A stretch of 22,545 nt of DNA, taken from Bacillota bacterium (GTDB lineage: Bacteria > Bacillota > Clostridia > Lachnospirales > Lachnospiraceae). Location: assembly GCA_023411225.1 (NCBI GenBank), contig JAEYPA010000075.1:1-22545 (forward strand), read 5' to 3'. A model generated the notes under the pieces. It did no database searches and was not told the DNA's origin. It saw only the letters and a program-made list of their open reading frames with translations. Positions 1-7,730 of this stretch are shown here, in pieces. Within the stretch, counting starts at the first letter, position 1, and each line of letters opens with the position of its first letter. The position numbers and the translations under genes are program-made.

Positions 1-344
1 ATGAACAGGTGAACCTGGATTGTAAGAAGTTCTTGTCTCTGCTTTCATTGGAGAGCTTTCGGGAATATATACCACGGTTTCGTTTCAGTAGCGTGATTAA
101 TGCTCCTAATAAGTTGATAGGCCAGCATTTCACTTTTCCTATACATAACCACCGTAGCCAATGTGTCTGCTGTGGCATATGTTCTAAAAATTGTCCTCAA
201 AAAGCAATGACAATAGGAGCTGATGGCTATCCAGTTTGGAATGCTAGGCAATGTGAAAACTGCTACCGTTGTATTCACCACTGTCCTGGTAAATCGCTCT
301 CCCTCAGTAAACGACGAACACCAAAGAGACTCCTTAAATTCTGA
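1..344 (+). CDS. Ferredoxin-domain protein, C-terminal part (5' end outside window)
   Basis: The reading frame is open from the first bases of the window with no in-frame stop before a GTG at 9, so the true start most likely lies upstream and only the C-terminus is visible. Counting from that GTG, two [4Fe-4S] motifs of the form CxxCxxCxxxCP are complete: C52/C55/C58/C62 and C82/C85/C88/C92. A basic tail (KRRTPKR) ends the protein. This arrangement is typical of EFR1-type proteins, in which a flavodoxin domain precedes a 2[4Fe-4S] ferredoxin that passes electrons in the cytoplasm of anaerobes. The flavodoxin half is inferred and cannot be seen here. It could instead be a plain ferredoxin with an N-terminal extension. 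A terminator at 402-434 closes the unit. Confidence 0.75.
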   Translation, partial: EQVNLDCKKFLSLLSLESFREYIPRFRFSSVINAPNKLIGQHFTFPIHNHRSQCVCCGICSKNCPQKAMTIGADGYPVWNARQCENCYRCIHHCPGKSLSLSKRRTPKRLLKF

Positions 345-369
345 CACATCGAAAAGATAGGTGTCTCAT

Positions 370-393
370 TGGCTATATGATACTCATATACCA
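370..393. other. Short perfect inverted repeat
   Basis: TATATGA (374-380) and TCATATA (384-390) pair perfectly around a 3-base loop. Flanking TGG (370-372) and CCA (391-393) extend the stem to ten pairs with one bulged C. There is no T-run directly after it. It sits between the ferredoxin stop and the terminator at 402, so it could be a transcript-end structure or a binding site. Confidence 0.45.
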
Positions 394-401
394 CTAGAAT
401 G

Positions 402-434
402 GAAGGACTAAAATTTGGTCTTTCTTCTTTTTTT
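402..434 (+). terminator. Rho-independent terminator after the ferredoxin gene
   Basis: GAAGGAC (402-408) pairs with GTCTTTC (418-424), seven pairs including one G-T, across a loop of nine bases. A T-rich run with seven consecutive T at 428-434 follows. It separates the ferredoxin transcript from the tam promoter immediately downstream. Confidence 0.75.
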
Positions 435-444
435 CTATCATTTC

Positions 445-453
445 TGCTATAAT
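445..453 (+). promoter_or_regulatory. Extended -10 promoter for tam
   Basis: TGCTATAAT at 445-453 is a perfect TGn-TATAAT extended -10 element. No good -35 is visible because the expected position falls in the T-tract of the preceding terminator, which is common for extended -10 promoters. The start codon is 25 bases downstream, leaving a very short leader that carries the ribosome binding site AAGGAGGA. Confidence 0.6.
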
Positions 454-477
454 ATTGAAATTATAAGGAGGAGTTAT

Positions 478-1248
478 ATGGGAGATTGGAACGCAAAACA
501 ATATTTACAATTCAATAAGGAGAGAACTTTACCGGCCTCGGATTTGGTTAATAGAATTGTGAGAAGCGCACCAAAGTACATTTTAGATATTGGCTGTGGA
601 CCTGGAAACAGTACTGCAGAACTAAAAAAACGCTGGCCGGAAGCAAACGTAACAGGAATTGACAGTTCACCTGACATGATAGCAAATGCTTCAGCCACTT
701 ACCCGAATATGAGTTTTAATTTAGTAGACGCCTCAAAGGATCTTTCTACCATAACAGATCGCTATGATATCGTATTTTCTAATGCCTGTCTACAGTGGAT
801 TCCGGATCATCCTAAAATCTTTCCGGAGATGATGGAGTTATTAAATCCTGGTGGTGTGCTTGCTATTCAGATCCCAATTAACTTCAATGAACCGATTCAC
901 CAAGTAATTCAACAGGTAGTACATAAAGAAAAATGGGCAGAATTATTACAGCATAATAGAGAACTGGACTTTTTATCAGAAGAAGAGTATTATGATCTTC
1001 TTACCGACGTAACTACAGACTTTTCTATGTGGAAAACCATATATATGCATCGCATGCCTTCCTATGATGCTATTATGGATTGGTATCGCCAGACAGGATT
1101 ACGTCCATATCTGAAAAGACTAGCAACAAAGAGACAGGCAGAATTGGAGGCAGAGGTGCTAGAAGGAATCAAACTGAAGTATCCGCTACAGAAAAATGGT
1201 GAGATTATCTTCCGCTTCCCACGGTTATTTATGATTGGGAGTAAGTAG
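478..1248 (+). CDS. tam: Trans-aconitate 2-methyltransferase
   Basis: A 256-residue class I SAM-dependent methyltransferase. From memory it aligns along its whole length with Escherichia coli Tam (about 252 residues), sharing the N-terminal DWN..YL.F..ER..PA pattern, SAM motif I ILDIGCGPGN (35-44), GIDSSPDMI (60-68), the NACLQWIPDH segment (102-111), GLRPYL and the C-terminal FPRLF. Tam methylates trans-aconitate, a spontaneous by-product of cis-aconitate that inhibits aconitase. The frame also extends upstream to 415, but that stretch runs through the terminator and promoter. The ATG at 478 has AAGGAGGA seven bases before it and gives the Tam-like N-terminus. It appears to be a single-gene unit. 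Substrate specificity is inferred from similarity; a related small-molecule methyltransferase is the alternative. Confidence 0.88.
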   Translation: MGDWNAKQYLQFNKERTLPASDLVNRIVRSAPKYILDIGCGPGNSTAELKKRWPEANVTGIDSSPDMIANASATYPNMSFNLVDASKDLSTITDRYDIVFSNACLQWIPDHPKIFPEMMELLNPGGVLAIQIPINFNEPIHQVIQQVVHKEKWAELLQHNRELDFLSEEEYYDLLTDVTTDFSMWKTIYMHRMPSYDAIMDWYRQTGLRPYLKRLATKRQAELEAEVLEGIKLKYPLQKNGEIIFRFPRLFMIGSK

Positions 1249-1292
1249 AAATTACAGAATCATGCATTTTATAGTGTAAAATTTTATTTTTC

Positions 1293-1301
1293 TGTTATAA
1301 T
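1293..1301 (+). promoter_or_regulatory. Extended -10 promoter for the prmA operon
   Basis: TGTTATAAT at 1293-1301 is a perfect extended -10. A convincing -35 is not present. It lies 78 bases before the prmA start and is the only clear promoter seen ahead of the prmA-rsmE-desulfurase-thiI run. Confidence 0.55.
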
Positions 1302-1379
1302 AGTGTAGGTACTTTGGAATAGAACGGGTAAAATACAGGAAAGCTTAAGATAATTTTATATAAAGGAGATCGGTATTAC

Positions 1380-2339
1380 ATGAAATGGACCAAATATACA
1401 TTAAAAACTACCACGGAAGCTGTGGATTTAATCAGCTATATGTTAGATGAACTTGGAGTAGAAGGTATTGAGATTGAGGATAAGGTGCCTTTAACAGAAG
1501 CGGACAAGAAACAGATGTTTGTAGATATCCTGCCTGATCCGGAATTTGATGATCATATTGCTATCGTCCGTTTTTACCGTGACCCAGAAGAAGACGGAAC
1601 AGAGCTGATTAAGCAAGTAAAAGCAGGTTTAGAAGACCTAAAGCAGTTCGTGGACATCGGAGAAGGAACCATCGAAAAGGATGAAACCGAGGATAAGGAC
1701 TGGATCAACAACTGGAAGGAATTCTGGCATCCATTTCGTGTAGATGATAGTATTGTTATTAAACCTACCTGGGAAGACTATAAGGATGCTAAAGAAGGCG
1801 ATCTTGTTATCGACATTGATCCTGGTATAGCCTTTGGAACTGGTTCCCATGAGACAACAAAGCTTTGTATGGTTAATGTAAAGAAATATGTAGATGAGAA
1901 TACTCGCCTGTTAGACGTAGGCTGTGGAAGTGGTATTCTGTCTATCCTAGGCCTAAAGCTTGGAGTTAAGGACGCAGTAGCAATCGATATCGATCCTAAT
2001 GCAGTAACTGCTACACTGGAAAATGCTGCAGTAAATCATATTGATATGTCAAAATATAAAGTAATGGCTGGAAATATTATTGAGGATGAGATGATTCAAC
2101 AGGAAATCGGAATGGAATGCTATGAGGTAGTAGTTGCTAATATCCTAGCAGATGTTATTATCCCTCTTTCTGCTGAAATCGGGAAGCACCTAATTCCAGG
2201 CGGTATCTTTATCACCTCAGGAATCATAGATATGAAGGTTGACGAAGTAAGAGAAGCCTTATTAAAAAATGGTTTTGAAATGGTAGAAGAGGATAAATTA
2301 AAAGACTGGAACTGTCTGATTGCCCGTAAACCTATGTAA
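1380..2339 (+). CDS. prmA: Ribosomal protein L11 methyltransferase
   Basis: PrmA methylates amino groups of ribosomal protein L11 using SAM. The 319-residue length is typical of Gram-positive PrmA. Visible features are an N-terminal L11-recognition domain (about 1-115), the family-specific FGTGSHETT loop at 152-160, SAM motif I LLDVGCGSG at 177-185, and an NILADVI segment matching the NPPF/NILA-type motif IV. The ATG at 1380 is preceded by AAAGGAGA. The next gene, rsmE, starts 12 bases after the stop, so the two are almost certainly cotranscribed. The pairing prmA-rsmE is very common in Firmicutes, often downstream of dnaJ; no dnaJ is present here. Confidence 0.95.
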   Translation: MKWTKYTLKTTTEAVDLISYMLDELGVEGIEIEDKVPLTEADKKQMFVDILPDPEFDDHIAIVRFYRDPEEDGTELIKQVKAGLEDLKQFVDIGEGTIEKDETEDKDWINNWKEFWHPFRVDDSIVIKPTWEDYKDAKEGDLVIDIDPGIAFGTGSHETTKLCMVNVKKYVDENTRLLDVGCGSGILSILGLKLGVKDAVAIDIDPNAVTATLENAAVNHIDMSKYKVMAGNIIEDEMIQQEIGMECYEVVVANILADVIIPLSAEIGKHLIPGGIFITSGIIDMKVDEVREALLKNGFEMVEEDKLKDWNCLIARKPM

Positions 2340-2351
2340 TTTGGAGGAGTT

Positions 2352-3095
2352 ATGAATTTATTTTATGTAGAAGAAAATCAGATTAGGGAATCTACCATAA
2401 CCATTCTTGGTGATGACGTTAATCATATGAAAAATGTCCTTCGGATGCATACTGGGGAACAGGTTATGGTCTGTGATTGTAAGGGAAGTAACTACTTGTG
2501 TGAGATAGAAGCCTTTCCTGAAAAACAGGTGTTGTTATCTGTTATTGAGAGAAAAGCGGAAGAAAACGAACTTCCAGTCAAACTTTATCTGTTTCAGGGA
2601 CTTCCCAAAAGTGACAAAATGGAGCTAATTATTCAGAAGGCTGTAGAGTTGGGGGTATATGAGGTAATACCCGTAGCAATGAAACGTTCTATTGTTAAGA
2701 TAGAGGATAAGAAAAAGGAAGCCAAGAAGCTAGAACGCTGGCAGTCCATTGCCACCGCTGCGGCCAAACAGAGTAAAAGAGGGATCATACCTAGGGTACA
2801 TCGTGTACTTTCCTACGGGGAAGCCCTTAACTATGCTGGGAATATGGATTTAAAGCTTTTTCCTTATGAGAATGCCACGGATATTGATAAAAGTAAGACC
2901 TTGGTAGCAAAGGCTCCTCAGATGAAATCAATCGCTATTTTTGTTGGACCAGAAGGCGGATTTGAGGACAAGGAAATTGAGGACGTGGCAGCCATCGGTG
3001 GACAAATCATTACCCTTGGAAAACGAATTTTACGAACGGAGACCGCTGGATTTACCATGTTGTCACTACTGATGTTTGAAATTGAGAATAACTAA
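2352..3095 (+). CDS. rsmE: 16S rRNA (uracil1498-N3)-methyltransferase
   Basis: RsmE places a methyl group on N3 of U1498 in helix 44 of 16S rRNA. The 247-residue protein has the normal length and shows the SPOUT (trefoil-knot) SAM-binding motifs GPEGGF (199-204) and LGKRILRTETA (222-232), plus the central LFQGLPKSDKME segment typical of the family and an N-terminal PUA-like domain. The ATG at 2352 follows TTGGAGGAG. It sits second in a tight operon, with the desulfurase start 13 bases downstream of its stop. Confidence 0.95.
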   Translation: MNLFYVEENQIRESTITILGDDVNHMKNVLRMHTGEQVMVCDCKGSNYLCEIEAFPEKQVLLSVIERKAEENELPVKLYLFQGLPKSDKMELIIQKAVELGVYEVIPVAMKRSIVKIEDKKKEAKKLERWQSIATAAAKQSKRGIIPRVHRVLSYGEALNYAGNMDLKLFPYENATDIDKSKTLVAKAPQMKSIAIFVGPEGGFEDKEIEDVAAIGGQIITLGKRILRTETAGFTMLSLLMFEIENN

Positions 3096-3108
3096 TAGGA
3101 GAATACAA

Positions 3109-4269
3109 ATGGAAGCATATTTAGATAATGCTGCCACTACCAGACCTTTCGACAGTGTGCGAGAGATAATGCTAAAAACCATGGAACTGGATTTTGGCAA
3201 TCCTTCCAGTATGCATAAGAAAGGCATGGAAGCTGAGCAGTATGTGAAGGATGCCCGTGAAAAAATTGCCAAAACATTAAAAGTAGAGCCCAAAGAGTTG
3301 ATTTTTACCTCTGGAGGTACAGAATCTAACAATATGGCATTAATTGGAGCTTCAATTGCCAATAAGCGACAGGGTAATCATATTATAACAACTAAAATAG
3401 AACATCCTAGTGTCCATGAACCAATATTATTTTTAGAAGAAATGGGATTTCGAATAACATTTTTAGATGTAGATGAAGAAGGACATATCGATACGAAACA
3501 GCTAATTAATTCAATTTGTGAGGATACCATTCTAGTATCCATCATGATGGTAAATAATGAAATTGGTGCCGTAGAGGATGTTTCCACAATCTCCAAATTG
3601 ATTAAAGAGAAAAAAGATGATATTCTAATACATGTCGATGCCATTCAGGCGTATGGAAAATATCGAATCTATCCAAAACGAATGGGAATTGATATGCTTT
3701 CCATCAGTGGACATAAGATACATGGACCAAAAGGAATTGGCGTTCTATATGTACGGGATAAAGTTAAGATAAAACCAATTATTTATGGTGGGGGACAACA
3801 GAAGGGAATGCGCTCTGGAACGGAAAATGTGCCGGGAATTGCAGGACTTGGAGTAGCAGCAGAGGAAATCTATAGGAATCACGAAGAGAAGATACAACAT
3901 TTATATGAATTAAAGAAGGCGTTAATCGACGGAGTAAGTAAGCTAACGGATACTTTTGTAAATGGAGTAGGAGAGGATCTTTATAAGACAGCTCCTCATG
4001 TGGTCAGTGTTAGCTTTATGGGGGTTAGAAGTGAGGTTTTGTTACATGCCTTAGAGGATAGAGGGGTATATGTTTCCTCAGGCAGCGCTTGTTCCAGTAA
4101 CCACCCAGCACTTAGTGGGACTTTACAGGCCATTAAGGTGAAGAAGGAACTGTTAGATTCTACACTACGATTTAGTTTTAGTATATTTACCACTATGGAC
4201 GAGATAAATTATGCGTTGGATCAGCTTACGGAATTACTTCCAATGCTGCGCAGATTTACAAGAAGATAG
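3109..4269 (+). CDS. Cysteine desulfurase (NifS/IscS family)
   Basis: A 386-residue PLP enzyme that removes sulfur from cysteine as a persulfide. The N-terminus YLDNAATT is diagnostic of the family. The PLP-binding lysine is K203 in SGHKIHGPKG and the catalytic cysteine is C328 in SSGSACSS. The frame is open from 3076, overlapping the end of rsmE, but ATG 3109 follows AGGAG and gives the family-standard start. The neighbour thiI begins 21 bases after the stop. By analogy with the B. subtilis NifZ-ThiI pair, this copy is most likely the dedicated sulfur donor for 4-thiouridine in tRNA. That role is inferred from context. A general IscS-like role for Fe-S clusters is possible, but no scaffold gene (iscU/sufU) is nearby. 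Confidence 0.93.
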   Translation: MEAYLDNAATTRPFDSVREIMLKTMELDFGNPSSMHKKGMEAEQYVKDAREKIAKTLKVEPKELIFTSGGTESNNMALIGASIANKRQGNHIITTKIEHPSVHEPILFLEEMGFRITFLDVDEEGHIDTKQLINSICEDTILVSIMMVNNEIGAVEDVSTISKLIKEKKDDILIHVDAIQAYGKYRIYPKRMGIDMLSISGHKIHGPKGIGVLYVRDKVKIKPIIYGGGQQKGMRSGTENVPGIAGLGVAAEEIYRNHEEKIQHLYELKKALIDGVSKLTDTFVNGVGEDLYKTAPHVVSVSFMGVRSEVLLHALEDRGVYVSSGSACSSNHPALSGTLQAIKVKKELLDSTLRFSFSIFTTMDEINYALDQLTELLPMLRRFTRR

Positions 4270-4290
4270 GGTTATTTAGGAGGACAAGAT

Positions 4291-5472
4291 ATGTTATTTC
4301 ATGCATTTTTGATAAAGTATGGGGAAATTGGCATTAAAGGTAAGAATCGTTTTATCTTTGAGAATGCCTTAAGAGATCAGATATTATTTGCATTAAAGGA
4401 CGTGGAGGGAAACTTCCATGTGACTAAGGAACAGGGACGTCTGTATGTTGAGACAGAGGGTGAGTTTGACTATGAAGAGACGGTAGACGCCTTAAGTCGA
4501 GTATTTGGTATAACTGCCATCTGTCCTGTGAAATTAGTGGATGTGTTTGATTGGGAAAATCTTTGTAAAGAGACTGCCTCCTATGTGGAGCAGGTACATG
4601 GACGTAATCCATTTACCTTTAAGGTAGAGGCAAAACGTGCAGATAAGAACTATCCAATTAGTTCTCCAGATATCTGTGCTAAAATGGGTGAATACCTGTT
4701 AGGTCAATTTGACAATATGAAGGTCGATGTTCACAAACCTGATGTATATCTACACATTGAGATTCGAGGAAGGGCTTATATTTATTCTACCATTATTCCA
4801 GGACCAGGAGGAATGCCGGTGGGAAGTAATGGAAAAGCTATGTTACTACTCTCAGGTGGAATTGATAGTCCTGTAGCCGGCTACATGATTGCTAAACGTG
4901 GTGTTACCATAGAAGCCACTTATTTTCATGCGCCACCATATACCAGTGAACGCGCAAAGCAGAAGGTGGTAGACTTAGCTAAGATTGTCTCTAGATACAC
5001 GGGACCAATTAAGCTTAATATTATCAATTTTACCGATATTCAGTTATATATCTATGAGAAATGTCCACATGACGAGCTTACCATTATCATGAGAAGATAT
5101 ATGATGCGTATTGCTGAGACTATCGCCAAAGAAAGTGGTTGTCTTGGACTAATTACTGGAGAAAGTATTGGACAGGTTGCAAGCCAGACAATGCAAAGTC
5201 TTGCTTCCACCAACGAAGTATGTGACCTTCCAGTTTACCGTCCGTTGATTGCTTTTGACAAAAATGATATTATTGCAATTTCAGAGAAGATCGATACCTA
5301 TGAAACAAGTATCCTTCCATTTGAAGACTGTTGTACCATCTTTGTTGCGAAGCATCCGGTTACCAAGCCAAATCGTAAGGTTATTCAGAAAAGTGAGCGT
5401 CATTTGGAAGAAAAGATAGAAGAAATGGTGCAGGTTGCACTAGATACTAGAGAAATAGTAATGTGTCAATAG
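4291..5472 (+). CDS. thiI: tRNA 4-thiouridine synthase ThiI
   Basis: ThiI adenylates U8 of tRNA and transfers sulfur to make 4-thiouridine; in some bacteria it also serves thiamine thiazole synthesis. The 393-residue protein has an N-terminal ferredoxin-like/THUMP region (about 1-165) and a PP-loop ATP site SGGIDSP (188-194). It ends without the C-terminal rhodanese domain found in the longer E. coli enzyme, the usual state in Firmicutes. A vicinal cysteine pair, C347-C348 in the DCCTIF segment, is conserved in position near the C-terminus and is a candidate for sulfur handling. The ATG at 4291 follows AGGAGG. The upstream desulfurase is the likely sulfur donor. No thiamine genes are in the window, which favours the tRNA role. 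Confidence 0.94.
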   Translation: MLFHAFLIKYGEIGIKGKNRFIFENALRDQILFALKDVEGNFHVTKEQGRLYVETEGEFDYEETVDALSRVFGITAICPVKLVDVFDWENLCKETASYVEQVHGRNPFTFKVEAKRADKNYPISSPDICAKMGEYLLGQFDNMKVDVHKPDVYLHIEIRGRAYIYSTIIPGPGGMPVGSNGKAMLLLSGGIDSPVAGYMIAKRGVTIEATYFHAPPYTSERAKQKVVDLAKIVSRYTGPIKLNIINFTDIQLYIYEKCPHDELTIIMRRYMMRIAETIAKESGCLGLITGESIGQVASQTMQSLASTNEVCDLPVYRPLIAFDKNDIIAISEKIDTYETSILPFEDCCTIFVAKHPVTKPNRKVIQKSERHLEEKIEEMVQVALDTREIVMCQ

Positions 5473-5475
5473 AGC

Positions 5476-5500
5476 GTAGGAAATGCAAAGCATTTCCTAC
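5476..5500 (+). other. Perfect 11-bp hairpin after thiI, without T-run
   Basis: GTAGGAAATGC (5476-5486) pairs perfectly with GCATTTCCTAC (5490-5500) over a 3-base loop. On the plus strand it is followed by ATAAAAAAAC, so it lacks the U-tract of an intrinsic terminator. It starts three bases after the thiI stop. It may protect the 3' end of the operon mRNA or act with the adjacent minus-strand terminator. Confidence 0.6.
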
Positions 5501-5502
5501 AT

Positions 5503-5534
5503 AAAAAAACCAGAGTAATTAGCATTTACTCTGG
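5503..5534 (-). terminator. Rho-independent terminator of the HPr-like gene
   Basis: CCAGAGTAA (5510-5518) pairs with TTACTCTGG (5526-5534), nine pairs, loop of seven bases. The seven A at 5503-5509 become a U-tract when read on the minus strand. It begins 16 bases after the stop of the minus-strand gene and is convergent with thiI. Confidence 0.82.
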
Positions 5535-5549
5535 CACATATAACAAATA

Positions 5550-5777
5550 TTAAACGATGTATGGTTTTAACACTTCGATGATTTGATCAGCGTCATCACT
5601 ATGAACATTTAAATCGATTGGTTTAGAAAGATCTAAACTAAAGATACCCATAATGGATTTAGCGTCAATCACATATCTTCCACTTACGAGGTCAAAATCA
5701 GAATCAAACTTAGTTACTTCATTAACAAATGACTTTACTTTATCAATTGAATTTAGTGAAATTTTTACGGTTTTCAT
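5550..5777 (-). CDS. HPr-like protein lacking the active-site histidine
   Basis: A 75-residue protein whose middle, KSIMGIFSLDLSKPI (residues 41-55), closely matches the regulatory-serine region of HPr, the phosphocarrier of the PTS sugar uptake system (KSIMGVMSL in B. subtilis). The N-terminal region that should hold the phosphorylatable His15 (GIHARPA) reads NSIDKVKSF and contains no histidine, so PTS phosphotransfer is not expected. HPr kinase could still act on the serine, as in Crh of B. subtilis, which also lacks His15. The minus-strand ATG follows AAGGAGG, with its own promoter and terminator, so it is a free-standing gene. Function is inferred; a regulatory or degenerate HPr paralogue is the best description. 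Confidence 0.8.
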   Translation of the reverse strand: MKTVKISLNSIDKVKSFVNEVTKFDSDFDLVSGRYVIDAKSIMGIFSLDLSKPIDLNVHSDDADQIIEVLKPYIV

Positions 5778-5808
5778 TTATGATACCTCCTTATATAATT
5801 ATAAGTAT

Positions 5809-5837
5809 ATACTAATGGTATCGTTTTTAAAAGTCAA
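5809..5837 (-). promoter_or_regulatory. Promoter of the HPr-like gene
   Basis: Read on the minus strand, TTGACT (5832-5837) is followed by a 17-base spacer and TAGTAT (5809-5814). Spacing is ideal and each box has one or two differences from consensus. The start codon lies about 30 bases further on. Confidence 0.55.
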
Positions 5838-5961
5838 TATACAAAGTAAATAAAAAAAGCAATAAAAATAAGTGGAAAATTCAAGCAAATATAAGTACAT
5901 AATAGCTCTTATTAGTTGTAATCGAGATGATAATGGTGAATTTTAGAAAATATGTATAGTT

Positions 5962-5990
5962 TTTACGCTATTATGTTATAGAAATATACT
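5962..5990 (+). promoter_or_regulatory. Promoter of mtaB
   Basis: TTTACG (5962-5967), a 17-base spacer and TATACT (5985-5990) precede the mtaB start by 26 bases. The stretch between this and the HPr-like gene (about 5838-5961) is very AT-rich and shows no gene. Confidence 0.55.
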
Positions 5991-6016
5991 ATGGATTGAG
6001 ATAGAAAGGATTATCT

Positions 6017-7360
6017 ATGGAAAATATGAATTTACAGGAAAAGAGAGCTAGGAGTGTAGCATTTTTGACCCTAGGCTGTAAGGTGAATTCTTACGAAACA
6101 GATGGAATGAAACAACTGTTTATAAAAGCAGGTTATGAGATAAAGGAATTTGACCAACAGGCCGATGTATATGTAATAAACACCTGTACGGTTACTAATA
6201 TAGCAGACAGAAAATCCAGACAGATGCTACACCGAGCGAAGAAAAATAATCCGGACAGCATAGTGGTAGCAGTAGGCTGCTATGTTCAGGCAGCAAAGGA
6301 TACTTTGGAAGAGGATAGTGCCATTGATCTGGTCATTGGAAACAATAAGAAGAATCAAATAGTGGAAATTTTAGAAGAATATTTTGGTAATACTGAACTA
6401 AGAGAAGCTTTGGTAGATATCGGGGAGGAGAAAGAATTTGAGGAATTATCCATTGGGGCAGCAGGGGAAAAGACCCGTGCTTACATTAAAGTACAAGATG
6501 GATGTAACCAATTTTGCTCCTATTGTATTATTCCTTATGCCAGGGGAAGAGTAAGGAGCCGTAAATTAGAGGAAGTAATACGTGAGGTAGAGAGTTTGGT
6601 GAAAGAGGGTTACAAGGAGGTCGTCTTAACCGGTATTCATCTGTCCTCCTATGGTATTGATTTTGAAGAGGATGTTACTCTTCTTACATTAATTCAGGCC
6701 ATTTCAAAAATAGAGGGGCTTCTAAGAATACGACTGGGTTCCTTAGAACCACGTATTATTACAGAGGAATTTGTGGATACTTTAAAAGAAAATCCTAAGG
6801 TTTGCCCACATTTCCATTTGAGCATGCAAAGTGGATGCACAGAGACACTAAAACGAATGAATCGTAAGTACTCCGCAGATGAATTTTATGAAAAATGTGA
6901 ATTGATCAGAAGTAGGTTTGTAGCCCCAGCCATTACTACAGATGTAATTGTAGGATTTCCGGGAGAGACAGAGGAAGAGTTTGAGGAAACAAAGGCTTTT
7001 GTTCAGAAGGTGGCCTTCGCTCAGATGCATGTATTTAAGTATTCCAAAAGAAAAGGAACCAAAGCTGCAACTATGGAAAATCAGATTTCGGAGGATGTTA
7101 AACATAGTCGTAGTATCGAGTTAATTAAGATTGAACAGAAGATGAGAAAAGATTATCAACAACAATTCATTGGTCGTAAAGAAAAGGTGTTAATTGAAGA
7201 AACAGTACTAATTGATAATATTACCTACCAGATTGGGCATAATGAAAGATACCAAAAGCTTGCAATTCAGACAAATAAGGATCTATCTAATGAGGTGGTA
7301 GAGGTTTTAGTCCTTCAAACTTTAACAGAGGAACTACTCCTTTGTGAAATATTCAATTGA
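6017..7360 (+). CDS. mtaB: tRNA (t6A37) methylthiotransferase MtaB
   Basis: MtaB is a radical-SAM enzyme that adds a methylthio group to t6A at position 37 of tRNAs reading ANN codons. The 447-residue protein shows the N-terminal UPF0004 cluster cysteines C21 (GCKVN), C57 (NTCTV) and C88 (GCY), the radical-SAM triad C163/C167/C170 (CNQFCSYC) and a C-terminal TRAM-like region. The YINTCTVT and GCKVNSYE wording separates MtaB from its relatives MiaB and RimO. The ATG at 6017 follows GAAAGGA; a second ATG at 6026 is possible but further from the ribosome binding site. It appears to be monocistronic with its own promoter. Confidence 0.93.
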   Translation: MENMNLQEKRARSVAFLTLGCKVNSYETDGMKQLFIKAGYEIKEFDQQADVYVINTCTVTNIADRKSRQMLHRAKKNNPDSIVVAVGCYVQAAKDTLEEDSAIDLVIGNNKKNQIVEILEEYFGNTELREALVDIGEEKEFEELSIGAAGEKTRAYIKVQDGCNQFCSYCIIPYARGRVRSRKLEEVIREVESLVKEGYKEVVLTGIHLSSYGIDFEEDVTLLTLIQAISKIEGLLRIRLGSLEPRIITEEFVDTLKENPKVCPHFHLSMQSGCTETLKRMNRKYSADEFYEKCELIRSRFVAPAITTDVIVGFPGETEEEFEETKAFVQKVAFAQMHVFKYSKRKGTKAATMENQISEDVKHSRSIELIKIEQKMRKDYQQQFIGRKEKVLIEETVLIDNITYQIGHNERYQKLAIQTNKDLSNEVVEVLVLQTLTEELLLCEIFN

Positions 7361-7385
7361 TATTTTATTAAAGATGTATTAATAT
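7357..7385 (+). promoter_or_regulatory. Promoter of the ireB cluster
   Basis: TTGATA (7357-7362), a 17-base spacer and TAATAT (7380-7385); an overlapping TATAAT at 7383-7388 gives a 20-base spacer. The -35 overlaps the mtaB stop codon. The ireB start is about 60 bases downstream. Confidence 0.5.
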
Positions 7386-7447
7386 AATAGTAATAATTGA
7401 GTTTCTTAGTAGTTTATGGGAAAGTATTACTGTAAGGACGTGAGGTT

Positions 7448-7705
7448 ATGCAAGAAATTAATAATACACAGTATTTTAAGGTACAGAAAGAACCTGAGAT
7501 TAAGGTGACAGATATCATTCGAACTGTCTACGAAGCTTTGGTTGAGAAAGGTTATAATCCGGTAAACCAATTGGTTGGTTATGTAATGAGTGGAGACCCA
7601 ACTTATATTACCAGTCATAAGGGTGCTAGAAGTTTGATTATGAAGGTGGAGAGGGACGAGATATTAGAAGCTTTATTTACTGATTATATTAAGAGAAATT
7701 TTTAG
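7448..7705 (+). CDS. ireB: IreB family regulatory phosphoprotein (UPF0297)
   Basis: An 85-residue protein of the IreB/YrzL family. IreB is a substrate of the PASTA-domain Ser/Thr kinase and negatively affects cephalosporin resistance in Enterococcus faecalis. The family core is clear: EKGYNPVNQLVGYVMSGDP (32-50) followed by YITSHKGAR and the C-terminal ERDEILE. T7 near the N-terminus is the counterpart of a threonine phosphorylated in the Enterococcus protein. ATG 7448 lies behind a weak GTGAGG site. It leads the conserved ireB-ruvX-DUF1292 set. The kinase gene is not in this window, so its regulation here is inferred from family knowledge. Confidence 0.92.
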   Translation: MQEINNTQYFKVQKEPEIKVTDIIRTVYEALVEKGYNPVNQLVGYVMSGDPTYITSHKGARSLIMKVERDEILEALFTDYIKRNF

Positions 7706-7730
7706 TTAAAGGAATTTTTAAGGTAAGTGA

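Noticed and set aside
45..347. 100-codon minus-strand frame
   Set aside because: Opposite to the ferredoxin cysteine motifs, which are unmistakable on the plus strand.
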